64,000 bases of DNA from Palsa-883 sp963847615. Lineage in GTDB: Bacteria > Pseudomonadota > Alphaproteobacteria > Acetobacterales > Acetobacteraceae. The translations under genes were made by a program, and so were the position numbers. The notes beneath the pieces were generated by a model, which searched no databases, was not told the origin of the DNA, and saw only the letters and a program-made list of their open reading frames with translations. Where the stretch lies: contig CAWKAN010000026.1 of assembly GCA_963847615.1 (NCBI GenBank), forward strand, positions 186,001 through 250,000, written 5' to 3'. Each line of letters opens with the position of its first letter. Positions within the stretch are counted from its first letter, which is position 1. Shown one piece after another: positions 7,516 to 15,897 of the stretch.

Positions 7516-9438
7516 TCAAGCTCCACCCACCAGCCCCAGCACCCGCCCGATCTCCTCCAGCGCCGCCGGGTCCTCGATCGTCGGCGGCACCGGCGCGGCC
7601 TCGCCGTCGGCGATCTTCCTGATCGACCCGCGCAGGATCTTGCCCGAGCGCGTCTTCGGCAGCCGCGCCACCACGCGCGCGTCCTTGAACGCCGCCACCG
7701 GACCGATCCGCTCGCGCACCAAGGCCACCAGCTCGGCGCAGATCTCGCCCTCCGGCCGGTTCACGCCGGACTTCAGCACCACCAGGCCGATCGGCGTCTG
7801 CCCCTTGATCGCGTCCTTCGCCCCGACCACGGCGCATTCGGCAACATCGACGTGCGAGGCCAGCACCTCCTCCATCTGCCCGGTCGACAGCCGGTGCCCG
7901 GCGACGTTGATGATGTCGTCGGTGCGCCCCATCACCGAGACATCGCCCTGCGCATCGATCACGCCGGCATCGCCGGTGCGGTACCAGCCCGGGAAATCCG
8001 CCAGGTAGGCCGCGTGATACCCCGCGTCGTTCTGCCACAGCGTCGGCGCGCAGCCGGGCGGCAGCGGCAGGCGCACCGACAGGTTGCCGGTCTGCCCCTG
8101 CGCCAGCAGCTTGCCGTCATCGTCCAGCGCGTGCAGGTCGTAGCCTGGGCAGGGCCGCCCGCCGGAGCCCGGCTTCGGCGTGAACAGCCCATAGTCGCGG
8201 AACCCGCTGGTGATCGCCCAACCCGTTTCGGTCTGCCACCAATGATCCACCACCGGCTTGCCCAGCAGCTCGGCCGCCCAGATCGCGGTCGGCGGATCGC
8301 AGCGCTCGCCGGCCAGGAACAGCGCCTCCAGCTTCGACAGGTCGTGTTGCGCCAGGAATTTTCCCTCCGGGTCCTGCTGCTTGATCGCCCGCATCGCGGT
8401 CGGCGCGGTGAACAGCACCTTCACCGCGTGCTGCGCACAGACCCGCCAGAACGCGCCGGGGTCGGGCGTACCGACCGGCTTGCCCTCGTACATCACCGTG
8501 GTGCAGCCGCGCAGCAGCGGCGCATAGACGATGTAGCTGTGCCCGACCACCCAGCCGACATCGCTCGCCGCCCAGTAGACGTCGCCGGCCTCCACGCCAT
8601 AGATCATCCGCATCGAGTTCCACAGCGCCACCGCGTGCCCGCCATTGTCGCGCACGATGCCCTTGGGCCGCCCCGTCGTTCCGGAGGTGTAGAGAATATA
8701 CAGCGGGTCGGTGGCCGCCACCGACACCGGGTCGTGCGGCGCCGCCTTCGCCTCGGCCTCCAGCAGGTCGTGGTCGCGCCCCGGCGTCAGCGCGGCCGGC
8801 GCCTGCTCGCGCTGCAGGATCAGGCAGGCCGCCGGCTGGTGCGGCGACAGCGCGATCGCCGCGTCCAGCAGCGGCTTGTAGGGCACCACCCGGCCCGGCT
8901 CCAGCCCGCATGAGGCCGAAACGATCACCTTGGGCCGCGCATCGGCGATGCGCGCCGCCAGCTCGGCCGCGGCGAAGCCGCCAAACACCACCGAGTGGAT
9001 CGCGCCCAGCCGCGCGCAGGCCAGCATGGCGATCACCGCCTCCGGCACCATCGGCAGGTAGATCACCACCCGGTCGCCGCGCGCCACGCCCAGCGCGGCC
9101 AGGGCGCCGGCGGTCTTGGCGACGCGCCGGGTCAGTTCCGCATAGGTGAAGCGCAGGATCTGCCCGGTCATCGGGCTGTCCCAGATCAGCGCCGGCTGCG
9201 CGCCGCGCCCGGCGGCGACGTGGCGGTCCAGGCAGTTGAAGCTGGTGTTCAGCATCGCCCCGGGGAACCAGCGGCCGAACGGACCCGAGGCCGGGTCGAA
9301 CACCGCGTCCCAGCGCCGGTCCCAGGCGATGCCCTCCGCCGCGGTTGCCCACCACGCCTGGCGGTCGCGCGCCCATGCGCCATAGGCCGCCGCGTAGCCC
9401 GATCCGCCGCCTGGCGCCTTGCTCGTGGCGTCATTCAT
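7516..9438 (-). CDS. prpE: Propionyl-CoA synthetase (acetyl-CoA synthetase-like), PrpE
   Basis: 640 residues. The start at 9438 has GGAGG 10 nt upstream; a longer in-frame extension to 9645 lacks support. Domains: ACAS_N-type N-terminus (YGAWARDRQAWWATAAEGIA), AMP-binding core with YTSGTTGRPKGIVRDNGGHA near residue 245, DHWWQTETGW (A5 motif), GWYRTGDAG, and the C-terminal domain with the acetylatable Lys in TRSGKILRGSIRK near 605. RDNGGH after the P-loop is typical of PrpE rather than AcsA. It activates propionate or other short acids to acyl-CoA in the cytosol. No prpBCD genes are adjacent. Confidence 0.92.
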   Translation of the reverse strand: MNDATSKAPGGGSGYAAAYGAWARDRQAWWATAAEGIAWDRRWDAVFDPASGPFGRWFPGAMLNTSFNCLDRHVAAGRGAQPALIWDSPMTGQILRFTYAELTRRVAKTAGALAALGVARGDRVVIYLPMVPEAVIAMLACARLGAIHSVVFGGFAAAELAARIADARPKVIVSASCGLEPGRVVPYKPLLDAAIALSPHQPAACLILQREQAPAALTPGRDHDLLEAEAKAAPHDPVSVAATDPLYILYTSGTTGRPKGIVRDNGGHAVALWNSMRMIYGVEAGDVYWAASDVGWVVGHSYIVYAPLLRGCTTVMYEGKPVGTPDPGAFWRVCAQHAVKVLFTAPTAMRAIKQQDPEGKFLAQHDLSKLEALFLAGERCDPPTAIWAAELLGKPVVDHWWQTETGWAITSGFRDYGLFTPKPGSGGRPCPGYDLHALDDDGKLLAQGQTGNLSVRLPLPPGCAPTLWQNDAGYHAAYLADFPGWYRTGDAGVIDAQGDVSVMGRTDDIINVAGHRLSTGQMEEVLASHVDVAECAVVGAKDAIKGQTPIGLVVLKSGVNRPEGEICAELVALVRERIGPVAAFKDARVVARLPKTRSGKILRGSIRKIADGEAAPVPPTIEDPAALEEIGRVLGLVGGA

Positions 9439-9722
9439 GGCCCGTCCTCCCGCTTCCCGGCATCGCGCGCCGGCCGCGTCACGATACCATCTGGCGGCGC
9501 AATCACCAGGACCCGTGTCGCCGCCGCGATAGGGATCAACGCCGGTGCGTCGAGCGGCGGGCGATGCGCGACCACGCCGCGTTGTCGTACTGAGAAAGCA
9601 ACAACACGCTGCCGCGCCGGCAAGGCCGACAGGGGAAGTGGGCAACGCCGTGCATCACCCGCGCCTTCCGCGAATGCCCTGCGGGCTGACGCCAGCTTGG
9701 TTGGTCTGATAGGTTCCCCTCG

Positions 9723-10637
9723 ATGGCAGACCTTCTCCGGCCCCTGGGCACCACCGACGCCCTGCGCGGCTCGCCGGACGTGCTGCGCGGCATCCTGTTG
9801 ATGTGTGCCGGCGTCTCGCTGTTCCCGTTCATGAACACGGCGGTCAAGCTGCTCGATGCCGGCTACCCGGTCGCCGAGATCGTCTGGGCCCGCTTCACCG
9901 GGCATTTGCTGTTCATGCTGGTCGTGTTCCTGCCGCAGCACGGCTGGTCGCTGCTGCACACGCGGCGGCCCGCCGTGCAGATCGCCCGCTCGCTGCTGAT
10001 GCTGGTCAGCAACCTGGTGTTCGTCATCGCCATCGCCGTCGTGCCGCTCGCCACCGCCTCGGCGATCGGCTTCACCGCGCCGCTGATCGTCACCGCGCTG
10101 TCGGTGCCGCTGCTGGGCGAAAGCGTCGGCTGGCGGCGCTGGAGCGCCGTGGTGGTCGGCTTCATCGGCGCGCTGCTGGTGATCCGGCCAGGCAGCGGCT
10201 TCGACGATCCGAACGTGCTGCTGCTGCTGGTCTCGGCGCTGGCCTACGCGCTGTACCAGATCGCCACCCGCTGGGTCGGCCGCTACGACGACGCCGCGAC
10301 CGGGATCATCTTCTCGGCGCTGCTCGGTTCGCTGGTGATGAGCTTTGTGCTGCCCTTCGTGTTCGTGCTGCCACGCACGCTATGGGACGGCGTGTTGTTC
10401 TGCTGCCTCGGCTTGTTCGGCGGCGTCGGGCATTACCTGATCATTCGCGCCTTCCAGCTCGGCCCCGCGGCGGTGATGGCGCCGCTCGGCTATGTCGAAC
10501 TGGTCGGCACGGCGACGCTGGGCTATCTGATCTTCGGCAATTTCCCCGATCCGTGGACCTGGGCCGGCGCGGCGGTGATCATCGGCTCCGGCCTGTACAT
10601 CGCGTCCCGCGAGCGCCAGCGCCGCGAGCGCCAGTGA
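9723..10637 (+). CDS. DMT superfamily (EamA) transporter
   Basis: 304 residues with ten predicted membrane segments in two EamA repeats (about 20-145 and 160-295). The family motif region GAAVIIGSGLYIASRERQRR at the C-terminus and GVSLFPFMNTAVKLLDAGYP in the first repeat fit the S-adenosylmethionine/drug-metabolite exporter group. The substrate cannot be predicted. It is divergent from prpE across a 284-bp gap in which I see no gene. The stop codon lies within the first unit of a 14-bp tandem repeat (10631-10694), so the repeat has grown across the end of the coding region. Confidence 0.88.
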   Translation: MADLLRPLGTTDALRGSPDVLRGILLMCAGVSLFPFMNTAVKLLDAGYPVAEIVWARFTGHLLFMLVVFLPQHGWSLLHTRRPAVQIARSLLMLVSNLVFVIAIAVVPLATASAIGFTAPLIVTALSVPLLGESVGWRRWSAVVVGFIGALLVIRPGSGFDDPNVLLLLVSALAYALYQIATRWVGRYDDAATGIIFSALLGSLVMSFVLPFVFVLPRTLWDGVLFCCLGLFGGVGHYLIIRAFQLGPAAVMAPLGYVELVGTATLGYLIFGNFPDPWTWAGAAVIIGSGLYIASRERQRRERQ

Positions 10638-10694
10638 CTGGGTGCCAGTGACTGGGTGCCAGTGATTGGGTGCCGGTGATTGGGTGCCGGTGAT
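10631..10694. repeat. 14-bp tandem repeat, about 4.5 copies
   Basis: Consecutive units of CCAGTGACTGGGTG start at 10631, 10645, 10659 and 10673, with a partial fifth at 10687. The later units drift to CCGGTGATTGGGTG. Each unit contains the small palindrome CCAGTGACTGG. The EamA stop (TGA at 10635-10637) is inside unit one. Confidence 0.93.
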
Positions 10695-10772
10695 CCCTTC
10701 TCGGTGATCCGGCGGCCGCCTCGTTCCGGGCCCGATCACGCGCCGCCGCGCGAAGCCGCCCCCGCAGCGGCT

Positions 10773-12098
10773 TCAGAATTCGCTGAACTCGTTCATGGTG
10801 TCCGAATGGAGCGCCACCTTTCGCTGGGTCAGGTTCACGTTCCAGGACGCGAAATCCGCCAGCGTGCGTGGAATTCGCAACCGCTGCGTGATCGAGCGCA
10901 ACGAATAGAAATCGCGCTGCAGCTTCTGGACATGCGCCACCAATTCCTCCCCCGACATCTGCAAGGGACGGAAGTGACAGCACACGCCGGGCCAGCGTTC
11001 CATGTTGGGTTCGTCGATGATGCGGTCGTCGGCCTTCATCCGCTCATAGAGCGGCGTGCCGCGCAGCGGCACCATGACGTTGAAATACGCCGCCGGGACC
11101 TTGTACTGCTGCAGGAACTTCAGCGTGGTGGGGAAGATGTCCGGATCGTCGGTGTCGGCGCCGAACACGAAATTGAACGAATAGCTGATGTTCCGCTGGT
11201 TGAGGTTGCCGATCATCTCTTCATAGCTCTGCGACCGGTTGAACTCCTTGTGCATCGACTTCAAGGTGTTCTGCGAGATGCTCTCGATCCCCATGTTGAC
11301 GTGCAGCAGCCCGGACCGCTTGGCCAGGTCGAGGAACTTCGCATCCAGCGTGAAACGCGGCGAAAACAGCGCGGACCAGTGCACCTTCAGCGGCACCAGG
11401 GCTTCCAGCAGCTCCATGGTGCGCGCCTTGTGGCCGACGAACTGGCTGGCGGCGAAGAAGATGTGCCGGCTGCCGCACTTGCGGATTTCCTCGACCACCT
11501 CTTCGACCGGGCGGGCGCGGTGGCCGTAATCGCCGTTCAGCCGGCGCTCGGCGCAGAAATCGCAGGTGTAGGGACAGCCGCGGGATTGCTGGATGACGAA
11601 CGGCCGGTAGAACACGTAATGCTTCGGATTGAGCAAATCCCAGCGCGGGGTCGGCATGCCCGCAAGGCTGGCGGCCTCGTCGCGCTGGTAGAATTGCCGC
11701 AGCCGCCCGGCCGCGGCGTCTTCCAACATTACGGGGAACATCCCTTCCGCTTCGCCGATGCACACGCCGTCGGCATGTTCCGCCATTTCCGCGCCGTAGA
11801 ACGTCGCATGCGGCCCGCCCATCAGCACCGGGATCTTCTGGTCCCGGAACCGGTCGGCGATCTCGTAGGCGCGCAGTGACGTGACCGCGCGGGCGGTGAT
11901 GGCGACAACGTTGACGCGGGCGTTGTAGTCCACCTCTTCGATCGCGTCGTCGAGCAGCGTCACCTCCCAGTCGCGCGGTGCGAGGGCCGCCAGATAGGGC
12001 ATCACCGCGCCGACCAGCTTGCGCTTGCGTATCCTGCGCGGACGCCGCTCATCGCGGGAAAGATAGGTGGCCGGCTGGATGATCAAAAGTCTGGGCAT
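10773..12098 (-). CDS. B12-binding-domain radical SAM protein
   Basis: 441 residues. N-terminal B12-binding-like Rossmann domain (about 1-140) with LLIIQPATYLSRDERR, VNVVAITARAVTSLRAYEIA and the turn PVLMGGPHATFYGAEMAEHADG. Radical SAM core (about 170-360) with the [4Fe-4S] motif in SRGCPYTCDFCAERR (CxxxCxxC) and HVNMGIESISQNTLKSMHK. The C-terminal tail is family-specific. Members of this class do methyl transfers or rearrangements on hopanoids, tetrapyrroles or natural products. The hopanoid and bacteriochlorophyll enzymes of this type look similar, but no partner genes are nearby. Monocistronic, with no other biosynthetic context. Confidence 0.88.
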   Translation of the reverse strand: MPRLLIIQPATYLSRDERRPRRIRKRKLVGAVMPYLAALAPRDWEVTLLDDAIEEVDYNARVNVVAITARAVTSLRAYEIADRFRDQKIPVLMGGPHATFYGAEMAEHADGVCIGEAEGMFPVMLEDAAAGRLRQFYQRDEAASLAGMPTPRWDLLNPKHYVFYRPFVIQQSRGCPYTCDFCAERRLNGDYGHRARPVEEVVEEIRKCGSRHIFFAASQFVGHKARTMELLEALVPLKVHWSALFSPRFTLDAKFLDLAKRSGLLHVNMGIESISQNTLKSMHKEFNRSQSYEEMIGNLNQRNISYSFNFVFGADTDDPDIFPTTLKFLQQYKVPAAYFNVMVPLRGTPLYERMKADDRIIDEPNMERWPGVCCHFRPLQMSGEELVAHVQKLQRDFYSLRSITQRLRIPRTLADFASWNVNLTQRKVALHSDTMNEFSEF

Positions 12099-12695
12099 GG
12101 GACCTGCCGTGTGGAACCGAACACCTTGGATATGACGATCGGCGCGGCGCGCCGATTGGCGTCGATCGCCGCGCCGTCGCGGCAGCTTGGCGTCGCGACG
12201 ACCAGCGCCGCCGGACGCGGCCGCACGGCCGAACGCCTCAGCATGCGCGCTGCGATGGCGCAGCCGCCCGCCCGGATGGGGTCGGCGATCTGCCCGCGAG
12301 CCGCAGTCTGTCCCGCCGTGCAGGCACGCGATGCCGAGGCCGGCCCAGGGCGAACAACCGGCTGTCGCCGTCCCTGACCACGTCCGCCCTCAGCCTCGGC
12401 GCCCTGTTGATTGACAAACCTGCATTCGGCGACCCTTTCCGCCCACGCGGCCATACACGCACATCCGCCCGCGCGAGCCGACCCGGCAGAACCAGGCTGA
12501 ACCCTAGCAACGGCCAAGGTGACGGGATTTGATCTAGGTCAACCGCGCGACCCTGCTACGTTGCGCGCCGGTCGCTTGCCGCCTGCTTGCAGCGCGGTCC
12601 GCCGTCGGTGCCGATGCACCGACCGGGATAACCGCGGGCAGGCTCGCGAGCCGTGACGCGCCGGTCCGGGCGACACCCGCGCGTCGGTTCAACAT
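12099..12695. other. Gene-free stretch, 597 bp
   Basis: Short frames on both strands are composed almost entirely of Arg, Ala and Pro, and none has a family motif or a convincing ribosome binding site, so I call no gene. The stretch contains small GC palindromes (for example around GATCGGCGCGGCGCGCCGATTGG at 12139-12161) and leads into the two-hairpin repeat at 12696. Confidence 0.5.
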
Positions 12696-12859
12696 GTGAT
12701 ACCACCGGCCCGAAATGATGGCTCTTCCATCATTTCGGGCCGGCGGTATCGCGCGCGGGGTTGCCCGGGGAGTTGGGGGGGGGCGGCCGCGCGCCAAACC
12801 AAGACTCATACCAACGGCCCGACACCGGCCGAACGGTCAGCAATTAGGGCCGCTGGTAT
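12696..12859. repeat. Two-hairpin dispersed repeat, copy A
   Basis: The first hairpin pairs GATACCACCGGCCCGAAATG with its near complement ending CGGCGGTATC (12698-12750). The second pairs ATACCAACGGCCC with GGGCCGCTGGTAT (12809-12859). A matching element with the same order and linker (GGCGGCCGCGCGCCAAACCA) is at 18698-18858, and an inverted copy of the second hairpin at about 18474-18515. Non-coding; lies just downstream of mlaA. Confidence 0.88.
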
Positions 12860-12875
12860 GGCCTCTCGGGCTCGG

Positions 12876-13689
12876 TCAGTTCTTGGCCGCCGCCGGCTGC
12901 GGAAACCAGATCGGGATGGTGGCGCGCTGGTCGCTGCCTGTCGCCGCGATCTGCGCCGTGCGGTGCTGGCGGTACAGGCTGCGGAAGGTGGCATAGGGAT
13001 CGAGCGCGGTCTTCTTGATCGATTTCGACCGGGTCAAGAAACCGCTCCCGCGCGTCGAGGACGGTCAGGCCGAAGCGCGTCCAGTCGAGCGCGGAGACCA
13101 CGGCGCCCTGGCCGACCCAGGTGAACGGATCGCCCGCATAGTCCACGCCGCGGCCGATGGCGTCGCGCGGATTGCTCGGGCCCAGCACCGGCAGGAACAG
13201 GAACGGCCCGTCCGGCACCCCCCACAGCGCCAGCGTCACGCCGAAATCGGTGTCGTGATCCGGATAGCCGAGGCGCTTGGCCACGTCGAAGATGCCGGCC
13301 ACGCCCAGCGTCGTGTTGATCAGGAACCGCATCGTCGTGTCGCCGGCACGCCGCGGCTTGGCCTGCAGCACGTCGTTGCCGAGCTGCACCGGGGTATCGA
13401 GATTGGCCAGCACGTTGTGCACGCCGGTGCGCACCGGCTCGGGCACCACGGCCCGGTAGGTCAGCGCCGCCGGGCGCAGGATGATGGTGTCGAGCCCGTC
13501 GTTGATCGTGTAGAGCACGCGGTTGGTCGGCTCCAGCGGGTCGTCGGCCTCGTTGAACGCGGCCACCGCGTCCGGATCGCTCGCCGGCGGCGGCGTGGCG
13601 CAGCCCAGCAGCGGACCGAGCAGCAGCAGCGCGGCAGCCAGCGCCAGAGGGGGACGAGGACGGGGGCGGGGGCGGGGGGAGGGCGGCAT
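12876..13689 (-). CDS. mlaA: MlaA (VacJ) family outer-membrane lipoprotein, frameshifted near C-terminus
   Basis: Signal peptide with lipobox (LLLLGPLLGCATPPP, Cys about residue 28), then the MlaA core: DPLEPTNRVLYTIND, PEPVRTGVHNVLANLDTP, RFLINTTLGVAGIFDVA, DFGVTLALWGVPDGPFLFLP and GPSNPRDAIGRGVDY. The annotated frame breaks after FLDPVE; deleting one base of the run at 13023-13025 gives SIKKTALDPYATFRSLYRQ and a normal end PIWFPQPAAAKN, stop at 12876. A Shine-Dalgarno AAGGAC precedes the start at 13689. MlaA removes mislocalised phospholipids from the outer leaflet with the Mla ABC system; mlaBCDEF are not in this window. Confidence 0.9.
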
Positions 13690-13766
13690 CGTGCGTCCTT
13701 GTCTCGCAGCGAGGGGCGGCATGGCAGCGCGGTCGGGTATTTCCGCCGCAGGATGTCGGATACCGC

Positions 13767-13982
13767 CTAGCCCGCGGCCATCGCCCTGGTGGCCCGCACC
13801 GGCAGCTTCAGTACCTTGCACAACATCGACAGATTCTCAGCCCGCGGCTTCGTGCGACCCATCTCCCAGAAATACACGCACGGCCCGGTGACACCGACCT
13901 GTCGGGCAACTTCGGCAACCGACAACCCACGCCCGACGCGAGCGTCACGGATATAGCGGCTGAAGCTAGGTTTGCGGGCCAA
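13767..13982 (-). CDS. XRE-family helix-turn-helix protein
   Basis: A compact HTH protein: SRYIRDARVGRGLSVAEVAR followed by QVGVTGPCVYFWEMGRTKPR matches the XRE/Cro-type pattern, where positions after VAEVA form the recognition helix. I prefer a TTG start at 13982 because AGGAGA lies about 9 nt upstream. The longer frame from 14090 would run through the upstream lipoprotein gene and has no domain. With TTG the protein is 71 residues and overlaps the lipoprotein stop by 17 nt, suggesting coupled translation. Target unknown; it may regulate its own small gene cluster (inference). Confidence 0.65.
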   Translation of the reverse strand: MARKPSFSRYIRDARVGRGLSVAEVARQVGVTGPCVYFWEMGRTKPRAENLSMLCKVLKLPVRATRAMAAG

Positions 13983-14367
13983 TGCCGAAGTCTCCTGCTC
14001 GGTAAATCGTTTGTAGTGGCGGAAGCGTAGTGATCGTTGCCAGGAATGGCAACTCGCCGGTGATCGGGGGAACCTCCAGGTAGCCGACATGTGGCGCGGA
14101 TCTTGCCCTGTCGATGCCCTTCAGGATGGCGTCAACGTCGTCCTTGACGCGATCCGACGCCGCGCTGTCCGCCGCCGGCTCCGCGCCAGCGAGTGCGTCC
14201 AGCAGGTCGCAGGCCCATCCCTCGCCCGCGGCACAGTCGGCCTGAATCCGTGCCAGGAAATCGGGCCGCCGTACCTGGCAGCCCGCGAGCATTGTCAACC
14301 CGATCAGCAGGATGGCTCGCCAGGCCGGTGCGGCGCGCGGTCGCTGCCCGGCATCAGGCCAAAGCAA
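13966..14367 (-). CDS. Small lipoprotein, hypothetical
   Basis: 133 residues from a TTG at 14367. N-terminal hydrophobic segment with a lipobox (ILLIGLTMLAGCQVRRP, Cys near residue 30) indicates export and lipidation. The mature part has several Cys (DCAAGEGWACDLLDAL) and a Pro-rich, hydrophobic C-terminus. It overlaps the flanking genes on both sides (14 nt upstream, 17 nt downstream). I do not recognise the family. Confidence 0.55.
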   Translation of the reverse strand: MLWPDAGQRPRAAPAWRAILLIGLTMLAGCQVRRPDFLARIQADCAAGEGWACDLLDALAGAEPAADSAASDRVKDDVDAILKGIDRARSAPHVGYLEVPPITGELPFLATITTLPPLQTIYRAGDFGIGPQT

Positions 14368-14626
14368 AGAAGCCGACCGCCCACCCCGCCCTGGTCATTG
14401 CCCGTTGCAGCTCGGCCATGAACCGGCGGGTGGCGTCCATGCCGCCGTCTCGAGGCCAGGGCCGTCCGGTGAAATGCCGGCCGACGGCATCGAGCAGCGC
14501 CTCTCGCTCGACGCTGTCCAACCCGCCGTCGGGTGTCGCACCCGCATACTCGGCGTTGAGGCGCCGCACCAGTTTGGCGTCTTCCTCGACGACAATTCGC
14601 AGGGCGAAGTTCGACGGGGGCGTCAT
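14354..14626 (-). CDS. Hypothetical protein, about 90 aa
   Basis: A mainly helical, charged protein: TPPSNFALRIVVEEDAKLVR, then NAEYAGATPDGGLDSVEREA and RHFTGRPWPRDGGMDATRRF. The ATG at 14626 is chosen because the family-like sequence begins there; an in-frame ATG at 14686 is possible. The 3' end overlaps the lipoprotein start by 14 nt, and three genes on this strand overlap in series. The pattern of a small unknown protein, a lipoprotein and an HTH protein recalls phage lysis or accessory modules, but no phage gene is seen. Confidence 0.5.
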   Translation of the reverse strand: MTPPSNFALRIVVEEDAKLVRRLNAEYAGATPDGGLDSVEREALLDAVGRHFTGRPWPRDGGMDATRRFMAELQRAMTRAGWAVGFFALA

Positions 14627-14686
14627 GTGGCGCTGTTCAAGCTCCCACCGGCAACATGCCAGCGGAGCGGGCAGTAGCGTGGCCAA

Positions 14687-15320
14687 GGACTTCTCCGTGG
14701 GCCGGTGTTCGATTGCTCCGACCCGATTTCGCTATATGGGGACGGACTGCCGGCCTTCCAGATCGCGGTTCGGGCGGAACCTGACGGGCTGGCGGGTCAT
14801 GGCGGACGCTCGAGGCGGCCGGAAGAAGCAGGTGCCCGCGGATGCCGCGACAGCTCGGGCGCGGCGCCACGCTGATCGCGGCATTGGCGATGCGGTGGTT
14901 TCCTGAGGCGGTTTGTGGCGTTGGTGGCGCCGAAATGCCGCCGTCACACCGACGTCGGCGCACCTGGCCGCGCCCTGTAGGAGGTCTGCAGCAGCGTCGA
15001 TGTGCCGCGCCGCTTCGCGCAACTCTGCTTTGCTGATCGCCGCGCAAGACGCGCCAAGCGCGCGCGCCGGGCGGACCGTGCGCCAACCGTCTGGGGGGCT
15101 GTCCGGCGGGCTTTGATCTGGATCATTGCGCCTGTCCGGCTTCGGCGCGTAGCCATGTGGGGTACGGCGTTAATGCAACCGGATGAAACCTTGGCCCAGC
15201 GGCCCCGCGCCATGCCGGCCGGCGGGTTCGGCAAGATGATGCGGGTGCGGCCGGAGCGTCGATCATTCGGACGTCCTGTGTTGCATGACAGCCTGTGTTG
15301 TACGATAGGAGGTGCGTCGC
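14687..15320. other. Gene-poor stretch, 634 bp
   Basis: No frame on either strand has a recognisable motif, a good ribosome binding site and non-shadow composition together. The last part (15278-15312) leads into the SHOCT gene and contains a near-duplicated CTGTGTTG (15276-15283 and 15292-15299) and the ribosome binding site TAGGAGG at 15306-15312. Confidence 0.45.
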
Positions 15321-15701
15321 ATGAAGCGCGTCGGCTCGGTTGCGACCGTCGGCATGATCCTGCTCGCAGCAGCGTCAGCCTTTGCCCAGCAAGCCGCAAA
15401 CCCCGGCCCACCGGGGCCGTCCTACGGTTACTACCATATGTGGGGTGGAGGCTGGCACCCGGGCATGGTGCTTGCCCCCTTCGTGATGCTGCTCGCGCTC
15501 ATCGGCGTCGTGGCCCTCATTGCCTGGCTGGTTCGCTGCTTCGCCTATGGCGGCTGCCGCCACGGGTGCCACCACGGCATGGGCCCGCATTTCGAGCGTG
15601 GGCACGACCGTGCAGCGCTGGGCATTCTTGAGGAGCGGTTCGCCAGAGGCGAGATCGGCAAGGAGGAGTTCGAAGAAAAGCGCAATTTGCTGCGCCGATG
15701 A
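15321..15701 (+). CDS. SHOCT-domain membrane protein
   Basis: 126 residues from the ATG at 15321 (TAGGAGG 8 nt upstream; an in-frame GTG at 15312 overlaps that site and is less likely). A signal peptide or first membrane helix (about 3-22) is followed by a Gly/Trp-rich loop and a second helix (VMLLALIGVVALIAWLV), then a Cys/His-rich segment CFAYGGCRHGCHHGMGPHFE, and a C-terminal SHOCT motif (LEERFARGEIGKEEFEEKRN). SHOCT is a short oligomerisation/tethering domain. The Cys/His block could bind a metal, which is an inference. It has its own leader and appears monocistronic. Confidence 0.85.
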   Translation: MKRVGSVATVGMILLAAASAFAQQAANPGPPGPSYGYYHMWGGGWHPGMVLAPFVMLLALIGVVALIAWLVRCFAYGGCRHGCHHGMGPHFERGHDRAALGILEERFARGEIGKEEFEEKRNLLRR

Positions 15702-15897
15702 CCGGGCTGGGTTGACCAACGGCGCGATCCCGCAACGGCGATCCGCCGAGGGCGACCAAGCCGGCCTGCTTGCGCGGCTTCGCCATCGCCTGCCGGGGAG
15801 CGGCCGAGCAATCTTCCCGCCCCCTGCCACCCCATCTGCGCTGGCCCGCACTGATGGCGCCATCGGCGTCCTCGGATCCCTGCCGCAGGCGCGCCCC

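Noticed and set aside
12083..12517. Minus-strand frame of 144 residues upstream of the radical SAM gene
   Set aside because: Low-complexity Ala/Arg-rich sequence, no motif, no ribosome binding site, overlapped by equally open frames on the other strand.
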